Origin: Bacteroides reticulotermitis JCM 10512
GTDB lineage: Bacteria; Bacteroidota; Bacteroidia; Bacteroidales; Bacteroidaceae
DNA length: 64,000 nt
NCBI RefSeq assembly: GCF_000517545.1
Contig: NZ_BAIV01000003.1
Coordinates: forward strand, 62,001-126,000
Direction of reading: 5' to 3'
Of the stretch, positions 18,511-27,807 are shown in pieces. Position 1 is the stretch's first letter. Each line of letters starts with the position of its first letter. The notes beneath the pieces are model-generated. The model did no database searches and was not told the origin of the DNA. It worked only from the letters and a program-made list of their open reading frames with translations. A program made the position numbers and the translations under genes.

Positions 18511-18858
18511 TGGTAATCTTAATTACTAATAGGGTTATACTTATTTTATACTATTTGTATTCGTTTCGTGGATAATCGGCGAAATTTTATCTCTTATTCT
18601 TTTAGCAGATGACCCCTCACGGGCTATCTGCTAAAAGAGATAAGATGGATTCATGTTAACCTAATTCTAACCTTAAATAAATATTATGAAAAAACCTCTT
18701 AATTATCGAATACAAATATAGTGGGGAATAAATCGGAGAATGTGGACAATTTGATAGAATACGTGTATTTTTTGTCATTTCTGTCTTTTCTTTGCACACT
18801 TCTCGTTATTTTATGCAGAAAGTTCCTATATTTGCACAAAATTTAACTATTAAGAAAT
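18511..18858. other. Divergent regulatory gap between GH28 and fabI, with a long hairpin
   Basis: This 348-base gap holds no gene. An imperfect hairpin covers 18592-18610 and 18626-18645 (core CTTTTAGCAGAT with ATCTGCTAAAAG). A TATATTTG box at 18713-18720 on the minus strand is a likely GH28 promoter, which would put the hairpin in a leader of about 200 bases. The fabI promoter lies at the right end. Confidence 0.5.
18827..18834 (+). promoter_or_regulatory. Probable -7 box for fabI
   Basis: TATATTTG matches TAnnTTTG and lies 24 bases before the fabI ATG. Confidence 0.55.
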
Positions 18859-19716
18859 ATGAGTTACAACTTGTTGAAAGGAAAAAGAGGCATCATTTTC
18901 GGTGCCCTCAACGACCAGTCTATTGCCTGGAAAGTAGCAGAACGTGCAGTAGAAGAAGGTGCTACCATAACATTATCAAATACTCCGATGGCTATCCGCA
19001 TGGGCGAAGTAAACGCTTTAGCCGAAAAGTTGAACTGCCAAGTTATTCCGGCTGATGCTACTAGCGTTGAAGAATTAACTGAAGTATTCAAGAACTCCGT
19101 AGAAATATTGGGTGGAAAAATTGATTTCGTGCTTCATTCGATTGGTATGTCTCCCAATGTGCGCAAGAAACGTACCTATGATGATTTGGATTATGGTATG
19201 TTGGACAAAACATTGGATATTTCAGCTGTTTCATTCCACAAAATGATTCAATCGGCTAAGAAGTTGGATGCTATTGCTGAAAATGGTTCTATCGTTGCTC
19301 TGAGCTATGTAGCTGCACAGCGTACATTCTACGGATATAACGATATGGCTGATGCTAAAGCTCTGTTGGAGTCGATTGCTCGTAGCTTTGGATATATCTA
19401 CGGACGTGAGCGCAGTGTGCGTGTGAATACTATTTCACAATCTCCGACATTCACTACAGCCGGATCGGGTGTAAAGGGAATGGATAAACTATTCGACTTC
19501 TCTAACCGGATGTCTCCTCTGGGAAATGCTTCGGCTGACGAATGTGCTGACTACTGTATTGTGATGTTCTCTGATTTCACCCGTAAGGTGACTATGCAGA
19601 ACCTGTATCACGACGGTGGTTTTTCAAGCGTAGGCATGAGTCTTCGGGCAATGGCTACTTATGAAAAAGGATTGGATGAGTATATGGATGAAGATGGCAA
19701 CATCATTTACGGTTAA
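18859..19716 (+). CDS. fabI: Enoyl-[acyl-carrier-protein] reductase
   Basis: A 285-residue short-chain reductase that performs the last step of each fatty-acid elongation cycle in the cytoplasm with NADH or NADPH. The N-terminus has the split glycine motif GIIFGALNDQSIAWKVAE typical of FabI rather than ordinary SDR proteins. The catalytic Tyr and Lys lie in TFYGYNDMADAKALLES, and VRVNTISQSPTFTTA follows. It is slightly longer than E. coli FabI because of an acidic tail (YMDEDGNIIYG). Six bases separate it from the gldB-like gene, so the two are probably one transcript. Confidence 0.97.
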   Translation: MSYNLLKGKRGIIFGALNDQSIAWKVAERAVEEGATITLSNTPMAIRMGEVNALAEKLNCQVIPADATSVEELTEVFKNSVEILGGKIDFVLHSIGMSPNVRKKRTYDDLDYGMLDKTLDISAVSFHKMIQSAKKLDAIAENGSIVALSYVAAQRTFYGYNDMADAKALLESIARSFGYIYGRERSVRVNTISQSPTFTTAGSGVKGMDKLFDFSNRMSPLGNASADECADYCIVMFSDFTRKVTMQNLYHDGGFSSVGMSLRAMATYEKGLDEYMDEDGNIIYG

Positions 19717-19722
19717 TTAATT

Positions 19723-20736
19723 ATGAAACTACGGATTTCTCTTCTATTTGGCATAATGTGCTTATGTTTGCTTTTTGCTTCGTGTTGGCCGGGTACAGGA
19801 AATGAATCGACACAGAAGAAAGAAGAGATATCTGTTCTTAGATATGATAAGCTGTTGAGCGAATACGTTCGCTCCAACAGCTTTTCTGCTATGCAAAAGC
19901 TGATAATGGATTACCCACAGCCAACTAAAATACTGATAGAGGATGTACTGGCTATCGGTACGGTGAAAGATGATACCATTTCTCAGCGTTTGCAAAAGTT
20001 TTATTCCGATACGACTTTAACTCGACTGCTTAGGGATGTGCAAACCAAATTCCCTAACTTGGATGTGGTAGAAGATGGATTGTCTAAGGGCTTTCGGAAG
20101 TTGAAAAAGGAGATTCCCGGCATGCAGGTTCCCTTCATTTATTCACAAGTTTCCGCTTTTAATGAATCGATAATCTTAGTCGATACCTTGCTGGGCATTA
20201 GCTTGGATAAATATATGGGGGAAGACTATCCGCTTTATAAACGCTTCTACTACGATTACCAATGTCGTTCGATGCGTCCGGAACGAATTGTACCGGATTG
20301 TTTTGTTTTTTATCTTTTCAGTCAATACGGAATGAATTACCATGATGGTACCAGCTTGATCGATTGGATGATGCATTCAGGTAAGATTAATTATGTTGTG
20401 CAGAACCTACTTGGTTATGCGGATGCCGGTGCGATGATTGGTTATTCGGAAGCGGAAACAAAATGGTGCGAAGTTCATGAGAAAGAGATCTGGAAGTATA
20501 TTCAGGATAGCGGGCATCTGTATGCACGTGATCCGATGGTGATTCGCTTCTACATGAAACCGGCTCCTTCGGTCGAACTCTTAGGTGAGCAAGCTCCGGG
20601 ATTAGTCGGTACGTGGATCGGAACAAAGATTATAGCTTCCTACATGAAGAAGCACAAAAAACTGAAAATACAGGATTTGTTGGAAATGACTGATTACAGC
20701 CAAATGCTTGAAGAGTCCAACTACCTGCATTCTTAA
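19723..20736 (+). CDS. GldB-like lipoprotein
   Basis: A 337-residue protein with a lipobox near residue 21 (CLLFASCWP). GldB is required for gliding in Flavobacteria, but Bacteroides members do not glide and keep a homologue of unknown role. Supporting segments are YKRFYYDYQCRSMRPERIVPDCFVFYL in the middle and GLVGTWIGTKIIASYMKK near the end, which in this family resemble a zincin-like fold without the full metal site. It is linked to fabI (6 bases) and overlaps or abuts the following methylase gene. The name reflects homology only. Confidence 0.82.
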   Translation: MKLRISLLFGIMCLCLLFASCWPGTGNESTQKKEEISVLRYDKLLSEYVRSNSFSAMQKLIMDYPQPTKILIEDVLAIGTVKDDTISQRLQKFYSDTTLTRLLRDVQTKFPNLDVVEDGLSKGFRKLKKEIPGMQVPFIYSQVSAFNESIILVDTLLGISLDKYMGEDYPLYKRFYYDYQCRSMRPERIVPDCFVFYLFSQYGMNYHDGTSLIDWMMHSGKINYVVQNLLGYADAGAMIGYSEAETKWCEVHEKEIWKYIQDSGHLYARDPMVIRFYMKPAPSVELLGEQAPGLVGTWIGTKIIASYMKKHKKLKIQDLLEMTDYSQMLEESNYLHS

Positions 20737-20761
20737 ATTATTGAACTCTAATATTCGTAAA

Positions 20762-21466
20762 GTGGAGACTGCTCTTTATCTGTTACCCGTTACCCTTGGC
20801 GATACGCCGCTCGAAAATGTACTACCGGCTTATAATAAGGAAATTATTTGTGGAATCAAACATTTTATTGTCGAAGATCTTCGTTCGGCCCGCCGTTTCT
20901 TAAAGAAGGTCGATTCAACGATTGATATCGATTCGCTGACTTTTTATCCTTTAAATAAGCATACTTCGCCCGAAGACATTGCTGGGTATTTAAAGCCGTT
21001 GATAAATGGAGCTTCGATGGGAGTTATTTCTGAGGCCGGCTGTCCGGCGGTTGCTGATCCGGGAGCGGATGTTGTTGCTATCGCACAACGCGAAAAACTG
21101 AAAGTGGTTCCTCTGGTAGGTCCCTCTTCTATCATTCTTTCAGTTATGGCATCAGGCTTTAATGGACAGAGTTTTGCTTTCCACGGTTACTTGCCTATTG
21201 AAGCGGGAGAACGAATCAAGAAACTAAAGACATTGGAGCAAAGGGCTTACTCAGAAGACCAGACGCAGCTTTTTATTGAAACACCTTATCGCAATCATAA
21301 GATGTTGGAAGATATATTGCTCAATTGTCGTCCGCAAACAAGGCTGTGTATAGCAGCGAATATAACTTGTGAAGGTGAGTATATTCAAACACGGACTGTG
21401 AAAGCATGGAAAGGTAATATACCGGAATTGGCTAAGATCCCTTGTATTTTTCTCTTATACAAATAA
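20762..21466 (+). CDS. SAM-dependent methyltransferase, RsmI/tetrapyrrole methylase family
   Basis: About 234 residues. Family features are LLPVTLGDT at the N-terminus, MGVISEAGCPAVADPGADVV and LVGPSSIILSVMASGFNGQSFAFHGYLP, the SAM-binding core of the RsmI type, then QLFIETPYRNHKMLEDIL. RsmI methylates the ribose of C1402 in 16S rRNA; this Bacteroidetes group is shorter at both ends and may act differently. I prefer the GTG at 20762 (VETALYLLPV) over the in-frame ATG at 20708, which would overlap gldB by 29 bases and add unmatched residues. The 3' end overlaps the convergent membrane gene by 35 bases. Confidence 0.85.
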   Translation: METALYLLPVTLGDTPLENVLPAYNKEIICGIKHFIVEDLRSARRFLKKVDSTIDIDSLTFYPLNKHTSPEDIAGYLKPLINGASMGVISEAGCPAVADPGADVVAIAQREKLKVVPLVGPSSIILSVMASGFNGQSFAFHGYLPIEAGERIKKLKTLEQRAYSEDQTQLFIETPYRNHKMLEDILLNCRPQTRLCIAANITCEGEYIQTRTVKAWKGNIPELAKIPCIFLLYK

Positions 21467-22550
21467 CACTTTTCAGGTGCTCATATTCTTCTTCAAAGCA
21501 ACTGCTGAAAAAGTTCTTTCCCAAGTTTTCTTCTATCTGTTTGAAACTCCATATTTTATAATTCTTAAAGTGTGAGTTAGACAGAATTGAATCATCGTTG
21601 ACATCCAGAATAAAGAGATACATCAGCCGATTGGTTACTTCGTTCTCGAAGTGATAGACAATATTGAATTCGGGCTTGAGATTCATCGCTTTGGGAAATG
21701 CGTTGCGAACCAGTCTGCTTACTCCTTCCAATAACGATTCACCGTAACGGAGGTAGCATTCCATAGGAATGTCTGTTTTTCCTTTATCCAGAATTGCTGT
21801 CATCGAACGATCACATAAGTATAGCTTGCCATGGATCGAGATAGCAACTCTCAAAACAGGGTTGATGTAAGCGTTTTTATAATTCAATGCTTCAACCGCC
21901 GGACTCTTACCTATCACATCTCCTTTCGTATTTACAATTGGTACATATTCAGCATGCGACATCATATGGTTGAAATAATGAATCGCAATTTGATTGGATG
22001 CAATGCTTAATATGAAAACAGCCGGTGGAAGTATACTGAAAAGAACCACTTGGCTTGTTAAACTGAGTGGAGACTGTACAATCATCGCAATACTGATAGC
22101 GATGAAGTGTAAGGTTCCGAATATCAATGCAATGCGTGCAGAAACAACTGCCGATTCTGCCGCTTGTGCAAACATACGTTTGTTACATGCATCTATTTGT
22201 TTGAGAAAGTGGTTGATGAATCTCTTCTTATGTATGTAGAGTATCAGCATGGGAATCAGGACGCTTACCTCTAGTGTCAACGGAAGAGCTCCGGGTGGCA
22301 CATAGTCGCCCGGTATGAATGTTGCCAACGAAAGTAGAGACAACATAGTAGTAGATATATATAGGATGAAATTAGGTATTAATATTCCTTTACGGCGAAG
22401 TGAAGTGAATATTTTGACCAATCCAATTACAGTACCTATATATATAGCTACGTCTTGCGTTATCAGTTCACACAAAAGAATGGAAATAATAACGGGGATA
22501 AATCCCGATGACATATTAAAAGCGGAGGATATTATTCCTTTGTGACTCAT
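21432..22550 (-). CDS. Membrane protein with a C-terminal Nudix-like domain lacking the catalytic box
   Basis: About 372 residues. I start it at MSHKGIISSAF (22550); the longer frame to 22661 would run into lipA. Residues about 10-210 contain six or seven hydrophobic segments (for example FIPVIISILLCELI, NFILYISTTMLSLLSLA, ALIFGTLHFIAISIAMIV). The tail begins with YVPIVNTKGDVIGKSPAVEALN, very like the opening of Nudix hydrolases of the isopentenyl-diphosphate isomerase kind, and goes on to GKLYLCDRS. Where a Nudix box would have REUxEE, it has GESLLEGVSRLVRNAF, without those acids. So it is probably a binding domain, not an enzyme. I cannot give a role. It follows lipA on the same strand. Confidence 0.7.
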   Translation of the reverse strand: MSHKGIISSAFNMSSGFIPVIISILLCELITQDVAIYIGTVIGLVKIFTSLRRKGILIPNFILYISTTMLSLLSLATFIPGDYVPPGALPLTLEVSVLIPMLILYIHKKRFINHFLKQIDACNKRMFAQAAESAVVSARIALIFGTLHFIAISIAMIVQSPLSLTSQVVLFSILPPAVFILSIASNQIAIHYFNHMMSHAEYVPIVNTKGDVIGKSPAVEALNYKNAYINPVLRVAISIHGKLYLCDRSMTAILDKGKTDIPMECYLRYGESLLEGVSRLVRNAFPKAMNLKPEFNIVYHFENEVTNRLMYLFILDVNDDSILSNSHFKNYKIWSFKQIEENLGKNFFSSCFEEEYEHLKSVICIREKYKGS

Positions 22551-22614
22551 TTTCGTCTTATTTGCCTGTTTTCTTTCTATAGAACAATTTATAGAGAGGT
22601 TTTGTTTGATGCTG

Positions 22615-23460
22615 TTAAATGTGTTTCTCTGCGTGATAAGACGAGCGTACGAGAGGAGCACTCTCCACTATTTTGAATCCTTTATTGAGTCCTGTTGCTT
22701 TATAAGCGGCAAATTGTTGCGGTGTTATGTATTCACTTACCGGATAGTGTTTGTGTGTAGGTTGCAAATACTGTCCGATCGTAAGAATCTCACAGTTGAC
22801 GGCTAATAGGTCGTCCATTAATTCTTCTACTTCCTCAATTGTTTCTCCCAAGCCTACCATAATTCCACTTTTAGACTTTGTTCCGCTTTGTGCAATGTGC
22901 TTGATTACTTGAAGGCTTGTATCATAATTGGCGGCACTCCGTACCAGCGGACTAATGCGGCGCACCGTCTCCATATTATGGGAAATTATGTCGGGGTGGG
23001 CTTCTATTATGCAGTCGATTAACTCTACTCGGCCTTGGAAGTCAGGAATGAGTACTTCGATTGTAGTCTCCGGATTGATGTGTTTAACTTCTGTAATGGT
23101 ACGAGCCCAATGGCCAGCTCCTAAATCAGGTAGATCATCCCGGTCGACAGACGTTATCACGGCATGCTTTAGTTTCATTAGGGCAATGGACTTGGCCACA
23201 TTCGTAGGTTCGTCGGCATTTAGTGCAAGAGGACGTCCGGTTTTTGTGTTACAGAATTTGCAGCTGCGTGTGCAAATCTCACCACCGATCATGAAAGTTG
23301 CGGTGCCTTTTCCCCAACACTCCCCTATATTGGGACAACGTCCACTGCTGCATATCGTATGCAGGCAATGGACGTCGACAATACGTTTTGTCTCAGTGTA
23401 TCGTTCATTAGCACCAAACTGTACCTTGAGCCATTCGGGTTTGCGTACTCTATCAGCCAT
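22615..23460 (-). CDS. lipA: Lipoyl synthase
   Basis: A 281-residue radical-SAM enzyme that inserts two sulfurs into octanoyl groups on lipoyl domains. The auxiliary cluster motif is CSSGRCPNIGEC (C-x5-C-x5-C) with its nearby context, and the radical-SAM motif is CTRSCKFC (CxxxCxxC). The C-terminal RSSYHAE is also diagnostic: its Arg-Ser-Ser-Tyr end supplies the serine ligand. Its ATG overlaps the stop of the DPP IV gene as TAATG, so translation is probably coupled. Length is normal. Confidence 0.97.
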   Translation of the reverse strand: MADRVRKPEWLKVQFGANERYTETKRIVDVHCLHTICSSGRCPNIGECWGKGTATFMIGGEICTRSCKFCNTKTGRPLALNADEPTNVAKSIALMKLKHAVITSVDRDDLPDLGAGHWARTITEVKHINPETTIEVLIPDFQGRVELIDCIIEAHPDIISHNMETVRRISPLVRSAANYDTSLQVIKHIAQSGTKSKSGIMVGLGETIEEVEELMDDLLAVNCEILTIGQYLQPTHKHYPVSEYITPQQFAAYKATGLNKGFKIVESAPLVRSSYHAEKHI

Positions 23461-25669
23461 TAGAGGTTGCTTTTAAAGAAATTAGTCATTTGCGTATAAA
23501 GGTGTTGGCGTGTGTTTCCGCCGTATATCCCATGATTACGATTGGTGTAGGGGAGAGCGTAGAACTCTTTGTTGCACTGAACTAGCTGTTCCATGTATTC
23601 TACCGCATTCTGGAAATGAACATTGTCGTCTGCCATTCCATGTACGATTAATAACTTTCCTTCCAATTTATCCGCGCGCGTAAATGCGGAGGATTCCTTA
23701 TAGCCTTCGGCATTTTCTTTAGGAGTACGCATGAAGCGTTCGGTATAAACTGTATCGTAAAAACGCCAGTCGGTTGGTGCGGCTACCGCTACTCCCGCCT
23801 TAAATACAGGCGTACCTTCGCTCATACTCATTAGCGTCATATAACCTCCGTAGCTCCATCCCCAGATTCCGATGCGTTCTTTGTCTACATACGATTGTTT
23901 GCCAAGATAAAGGGCCGCTTCCACTTGGTCTCTGGCTTCTTTTACACCGATCTTCAAATAGGTACACTTTTCAAATGCCTCACCGCGACCACCGGTTCCA
24001 CGGCCATCAACGCAAACAACCAAATACCCCTGCGTAGCCATGTAGGTTTCCCAGCTAATATTCCATGTGTCGACAACTTCTTGTGAGCCCGGTCCACTGT
24101 ATTGATACATCAGTACCGGATACTTCTTGGAAGCTGAAAAATTCAACGGTTTCATCATCCATCCGTTTAATTCCACTCCATCAGTTGTTTGGAATGTGAA
24201 AAACTCTTTCTGTGGTATGGCGTATGAAGCAATGTTTGTTTCAGCTTATCATTGGTAACTAACGTTTTCAGGGGTTTTCCCATATTATCGTTTAGTGTGA
24301 TTAGCATAGGGGTGGTCAGATTCGAGAACTTGTTCATATAATACTTCAGCGATGTGCTGAAAGTTGCATTATTAGTTCCCTCCTTTTGCGACAGTTTGAT
24401 CTTTTTTCCTTTACGATCTATCTTGTAGATCGCTTTACGTAGCGGACTTTCTTCATTACTGGTGTAGTAGAAAGAACCTTCGGTCTCATCGTATCCTAAG
24501 AACTCTTTGACTTCGTATTTACCATTGGTTACTTTCTTAATGAGGTTTCCCCCCATGCTGTACCAATACAGATGGCTAAAGCCATCACGCTCACTCAAGA
24601 AACTGAAGTTATCTTGGTAGAACTGGATATTGTCGAACACACCACTTTTTACATAGTAGGGCGACTCATCACGAAGAACCAGTTTGCAGAGAGTAGATCT
24701 AGGATCGGCAAAGAACATATCGAAGCGATCCTGATGGCGATTCAAAGTCATGATGGCAAGCTTGCTGGCATCTTTCGTAAAACGAATACGGGGAATATAA
24801 CCATCTGCATCGATCGCCAACTTGATGGTGCGGGTTACATGCGACTTGATGTCATACGTGCGTACTTCTACTTTTGAATTCGGGTAACCGGCTTTGGGGT
24901 ATTTATACGTATATTCTCCCGGATAATCTCTTAGTGCTTCAATGCGCGGAGCCTGTCCTGCAAAAAGAGGAAAAGAGTATGAGGGGACTTCCGTTTCGTC
25001 AAACCGAATGAAAGCAATCATGGTGTTGTCTGCACTAAACTCGAGTGCGGAGTTAAAGCTAAACTCTTCTTCATATACCCAATCAGGAATTCCATTTATA
25101 ATGGCATTGCTTTTCCCGTCTTCGGTTACTTGGCTTTCACTGTTGCCATAGAGTAATTTAACGAGGAAAATATTGTTGTCGCGGACAAATGCGATCATGG
25201 TACCGTCCGGAGAAAAAACAGGTGCTTGTTGTGGACCTCCATCAGACAGAGGTTCGATAATGTTATTTGTAGTTACGCCTTTCTCGTTTTTCTTTAATGG
25301 ATAGATGTAGTGAACAGCTGTATATGAGTGGCGGTAGATAGGCGTTTTCTTGGTAGCGATCAGTAACTTTTGTCCATCAGGAGAGAATTGGTAACTGCTG
25401 AAGTTCTTGAAATCACATTCGCGAGCTTGGCTGACATCGAATATCACTTCAACTTTTTCTCCGGTTCGGAATGAGTATTTGATAATCTGGGTTCCTTCGG
25501 CGTTCATCTCGGTGTAGAAATCACCATCGGGCGTAGGAATTACTCCATAAATATTTTCCGGGCGAAAACGTCCGGAAGTGATGTCTTTTAAGTCGATACT
25601 TTGATTTCCTTGCGCCATTCCGGTTAAGCAAAGAAGGCAAAGAAGTAAGGTAATAACTGGCTTTCTCAT
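23460..25669 (-). CDS. S9 prolyl oligopeptidase family, dipeptidyl-peptidase IV-like (frameshifted)
   Basis: About 737 codons. The start at 25669 gives MRKPVITLLLCLLCLTGMAQ, a signal peptide. The N-terminal part is a beta-propeller (residues about 40-480) of the DPP IV kind. A one-base deletion near 24230 breaks the frame: TTG GCT TCA TAC GCC instead of TTG CTT CAT restores a continuous protein to ELNGWMMKPLNFS. The C-terminal alpha/beta-hydrolase has the nucleophile GWSYGGYM, an Asp in GMADDNVHFQNA and the His in NRNHGIYGG. It should remove X-Pro dipeptides in the periplasm. A full promoter lies upstream, and lipA is coupled downstream. Confidence 0.9.
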
Positions 25670-25714
25670 TATTTTATGAATAGGTTTTGGGTTTCTATTT
25701 TCATATTGTTTTCG

Positions 25715-25745
25715 CAAAAGTAACAATAAACTTAGACTCAGCAAA
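25715..25745 (-). promoter_or_regulatory. Bacteroides-type promoter for the DPP IV-lipA unit
   Basis: On the minus strand TTTG (25745-25742), a 19-base spacer and TACTTTTG (25722-25715) match both boxes of the consensus. The ATG at 25669 follows after about 45 bases. Confidence 0.75.
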
Positions 25746-25829
25746 GCTGAATATACTTTTATTAAGTGAAGTGTTTGAGCATGAACGATAATTAATAAAA
25801 AGTATGTGTGGAATAGTAATTATTTTCGA

Positions 25830-25837
25830 TATCTTTG
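25830..25837 (+). promoter_or_regulatory. Probable -7 box for the small membrane protein gene
   Basis: TATCTTTG lies 44 bases before the ATG. A weak TGTG stands at the -33 distance (25806-25809). Confidence 0.5.
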
Positions 25838-25881
25838 TAAGAGACGATAGAGAAGTTAATACTAACTAAAACACCGAAAAT

Positions 25882-26184
25882 ATGAATTCAAAGAGAAAAG
25901 ATTTGCAATATGCTTCAGTCTTTTTGTTAGCAGTTGCATTCACGTTCCTTATGGGTAAGGGTGAAAACTTTTGGCTCGTTACCTGGGGGGATTTGATTCC
26001 GAGTTTGTTTGTGTTGTTTATCGCAGGCGATTGCTTGTATAGTTCCTTGCGTCGTATTCGGAAAGGTAAAGAAGATGAAGGCGCCCGTTGGAGTACTTGT
26101 TTTACTTTTTTAGTCTTTAGTATTGTGTTTATGGGTGATCTGTTTTTTATAGCCAACTTTATCTTTATGAAGCTGAACTCGTGA
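25882..26184 (+). CDS. Small three-helix membrane protein of unknown function
   Basis: A 100-residue protein with three hydrophobic segments: about 12-27 (SVFLLAVAFTFLMGKG), 34-54 (DLIPSLFVLFIAGDCLY) and 71-96 (CFTFLVFSIVFMGDLFFIANFIF). A basic loop (RRIRKGKEDEG) between the last two suggests it faces the cytoplasm. There is no signal peptide or catalytic motif. It is alone on the plus strand between two leftward genes, with its own promoter box. I do not recognise the family, but the clean topology and promoter support a real gene. Confidence 0.7.
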   Translation: MNSKRKDLQYASVFLLAVAFTFLMGKGENFWLVTWGDLIPSLFVLFIAGDCLYSSLRRIRKGKEDEGARWSTCFTFLVFSIVFMGDLFFIANFIFMKLNS

Positions 26185-26249
26185 GTGTAGTTGTATCCTT
26201 GGGTGGAGTAGGTGATAGCAAGTATATTGCACACCTGTTTTCACCGTGC

Positions 26250-27146
26250 TTATAGTGACCGATGGATATATTCTTGTATTTCCGTTTCCTGTTCCGGATG
26301 AAACCAACAAATGTCCTTGTCTCGTTTGAACCAAGTCATTTGTTTGCGGGAGTAAATGCGAGAGTTTTGCTTGATCTTCTCGATGGCAAAAGGGAGTTCC
26401 CATTCTCCTTCCAAATAGTTGAATAGTTCTTTATAGCCAACTGTGTTGAGCGAATTAAGATGTCGGTATGGAAGTACGGAACGTACTTCTTCGAGTAGCC
26501 CTTCTTCCATCATCTGGTCTACTCGCTGGTTAATACGCCCGTACAACTCCTCTCGTTCGCGTGTCAAACCGATTTTTAAAATCCGGAATGGGCGTTCTTT
26601 CTTTTGCTGAATGCGGAAAGAAGTATAGGTCTTTCCGGTCATGTAGCAGATCTCCAATGCGTGGATTACCCGCTTATGGTTTTTCTGGTCTACAATTCGG
26701 TAGTATTCAGGATCCAGCAGACGCAGTTCAGCGCAAAGTTGTTCCAACCCCTCTTCTTCATACTTTTGCAGCATGAGTTGCCGCGTTTCCGCATCAACTG
26801 TGGGAATATCATCAATACCTTTGCAAATAGCGTCAATATACATCATTGAGCCTCCGGTAAGGATTACCACTTCATGCTGTGCAAATAAGGTTTCAAGAAG
26901 CTGCATGGCCTCTGCCTCATATTGAGCAGCGCTGTAATAATCAGTCAGGTTAAGTGTGCCGACTAAATGATGAGGAACACGGTTGAGTTGTTCGGGGGTA
27001 GGGGCTGCCGTACCGATTTTCAGTTCGGCATAAAGCTGTCTGGAGTCGGCAGAAACTATACACGTTTGGAAATGTTCTGCTAACCGGAGGCTTAATTCTG
27101 TTTTTCCTACTCCGGTAGGTCCGATGAGAACAATAAGAGTGGGCAT
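26250..27146 (-). CDS. miaA: tRNA dimethylallyltransferase
   Basis: About 298 residues. MiaA transfers the dimethylallyl group to A37 of tRNAs reading UNN codons. The P-loop is GPTGVGKTE at residues about 8-16, followed by [19 protein letters not shown], then [11 protein letters not shown] and [11 protein letters not shown], all standard MiaA motifs. I start at [10 protein letters not shown] (27146); the longer frame to 27221 would include the upstream hairpin and has no homology there. It is the last gene of the purM-to-miaA leftward run. Confidence 0.95.
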   Translation of the reverse strand: MPTLIVLIGPTGVGKTELSLRLAEHFQTCIVSADSRQLYAELKIGTAAPTPEQLNRVPHHLVGTLNLTDYYSAAQYEAEAMQLLETLFAQHEVVILTGGSMMYIDAICKGIDDIPTVDAETRQLMLQKYEEEGLEQLCAELRLLDPEYYRIVDQKNHKRVIHALEICYMTGKTYTSFRIQQKKERPFRILKIGLTREREELYGRINQRVDQMMEEGLLEEVRSVLPYRHLNSLNTVGYKELFNYLEGEWELPFAIEKIKQNSRIYSRKQMTWFKRDKDICWFHPEQETEIQEYIHRSL

Positions 27147-27176
27147 AAATCGAATTTTATTAATAAGGATTATAGC

Positions 27177-27224
27177 AGATTGGGTATTATTTGCTCTGTA
27201 TAGGGAGCGAATAATACCCAATCT
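27177..27224. other. Strong hairpin between the pRiA4b-like gene and miaA
   Basis: Twenty-base arms (27177-27196 and 27205-27224) pair with one mismatch around an eight-base loop. On the minus strand no U-run follows, and the miaA ATG is 30 bases downstream, so this is a leader or processing element more than a plain terminator. Confidence 0.6.
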
Positions 27225-27238
27225 TGGCTATATCAATT

Positions 27239-27793
27239 TTATAGTTTATCCTCTTCGAATGAAGTGCTTTCACCGCCATCCATATCGAATCCGTCTTGAT
27301 CGAAGTCTTCCATGTCGAAGTCCTGGTCGCCATAGAAGTTTTCGTCTAAATCGAGTGCATTGCCGGTAGTAGCCATTTCTTCAAAGTCGAGCGTCTGTTT
27401 AGGAGCTTCTCCAACCTTCTTGGTGCATTTAGAACCTTTCATGTCCTTGCCGGTGATTATTTCTGATAGTTCAATAAAGAAACAACGCTCTGTCATGTAA
27501 TCGAATACATACAGGACTTTCTGCTTCTCATCTTCTATTAGCTCACTGATGACTGTTTCCTTCATAACCCAACTGTCCATTTCCGGATTGTCATCCATCT
27601 CTTCCAGTGTGATTTCTTTCTCTTTCTCCCAGTCGTCGTCACAGATGAAGAAAGAGGTCATCTGGTCGTTTGTGTAACCTGCTGATTTCAATATTGCTTC
27701 ATGGAAGTCGTAAAATGTTGCTTCCGGGTCAATTTGGATTTCTCTGATAAAATCGTCTATCTCATCAGAGATAATAGTAAATCTGTATATCAT
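27239..27793 (-). CDS. pRiA4b ORF-3-like protein with an acidic tail
   Basis: A 184-residue protein. The first 110 residues match the plasmid pRiA4b ORF-3 family: IYRFTIISDEIDDFIREIQIDPEATFYDFHEAI, then FFICDDDWEKEKEITL and LYVFDYMTERCFFIEL. No enzyme activity is known for the family. From about residue 130 the tail is strongly acidic (repeated Asp-Phe-Asp and Glu), as in proteins that bind basic partners. It lies 14 bases after lpxA and before miaA on one strand, and this order looks like a conserved operon position, although I cannot check that here. Confidence 0.8.
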   Translation of the reverse strand: MIYRFTIISDEIDDFIREIQIDPEATFYDFHEAILKSAGYTNDQMTSFFICDDDWEKEKEITLEEMDDNPEMDSWVMKETVISELIEDEKQKVLYVFDYMTERCFFIELSEIITGKDMKGSKCTKKVGEAPKQTLDFEEMATTGNALDLDENFYGDQDFDMEDFDQDGFDMDGGESTSFEEDKL

Positions 27794-27807
27794 ATAATGT
27801 GAATTAT

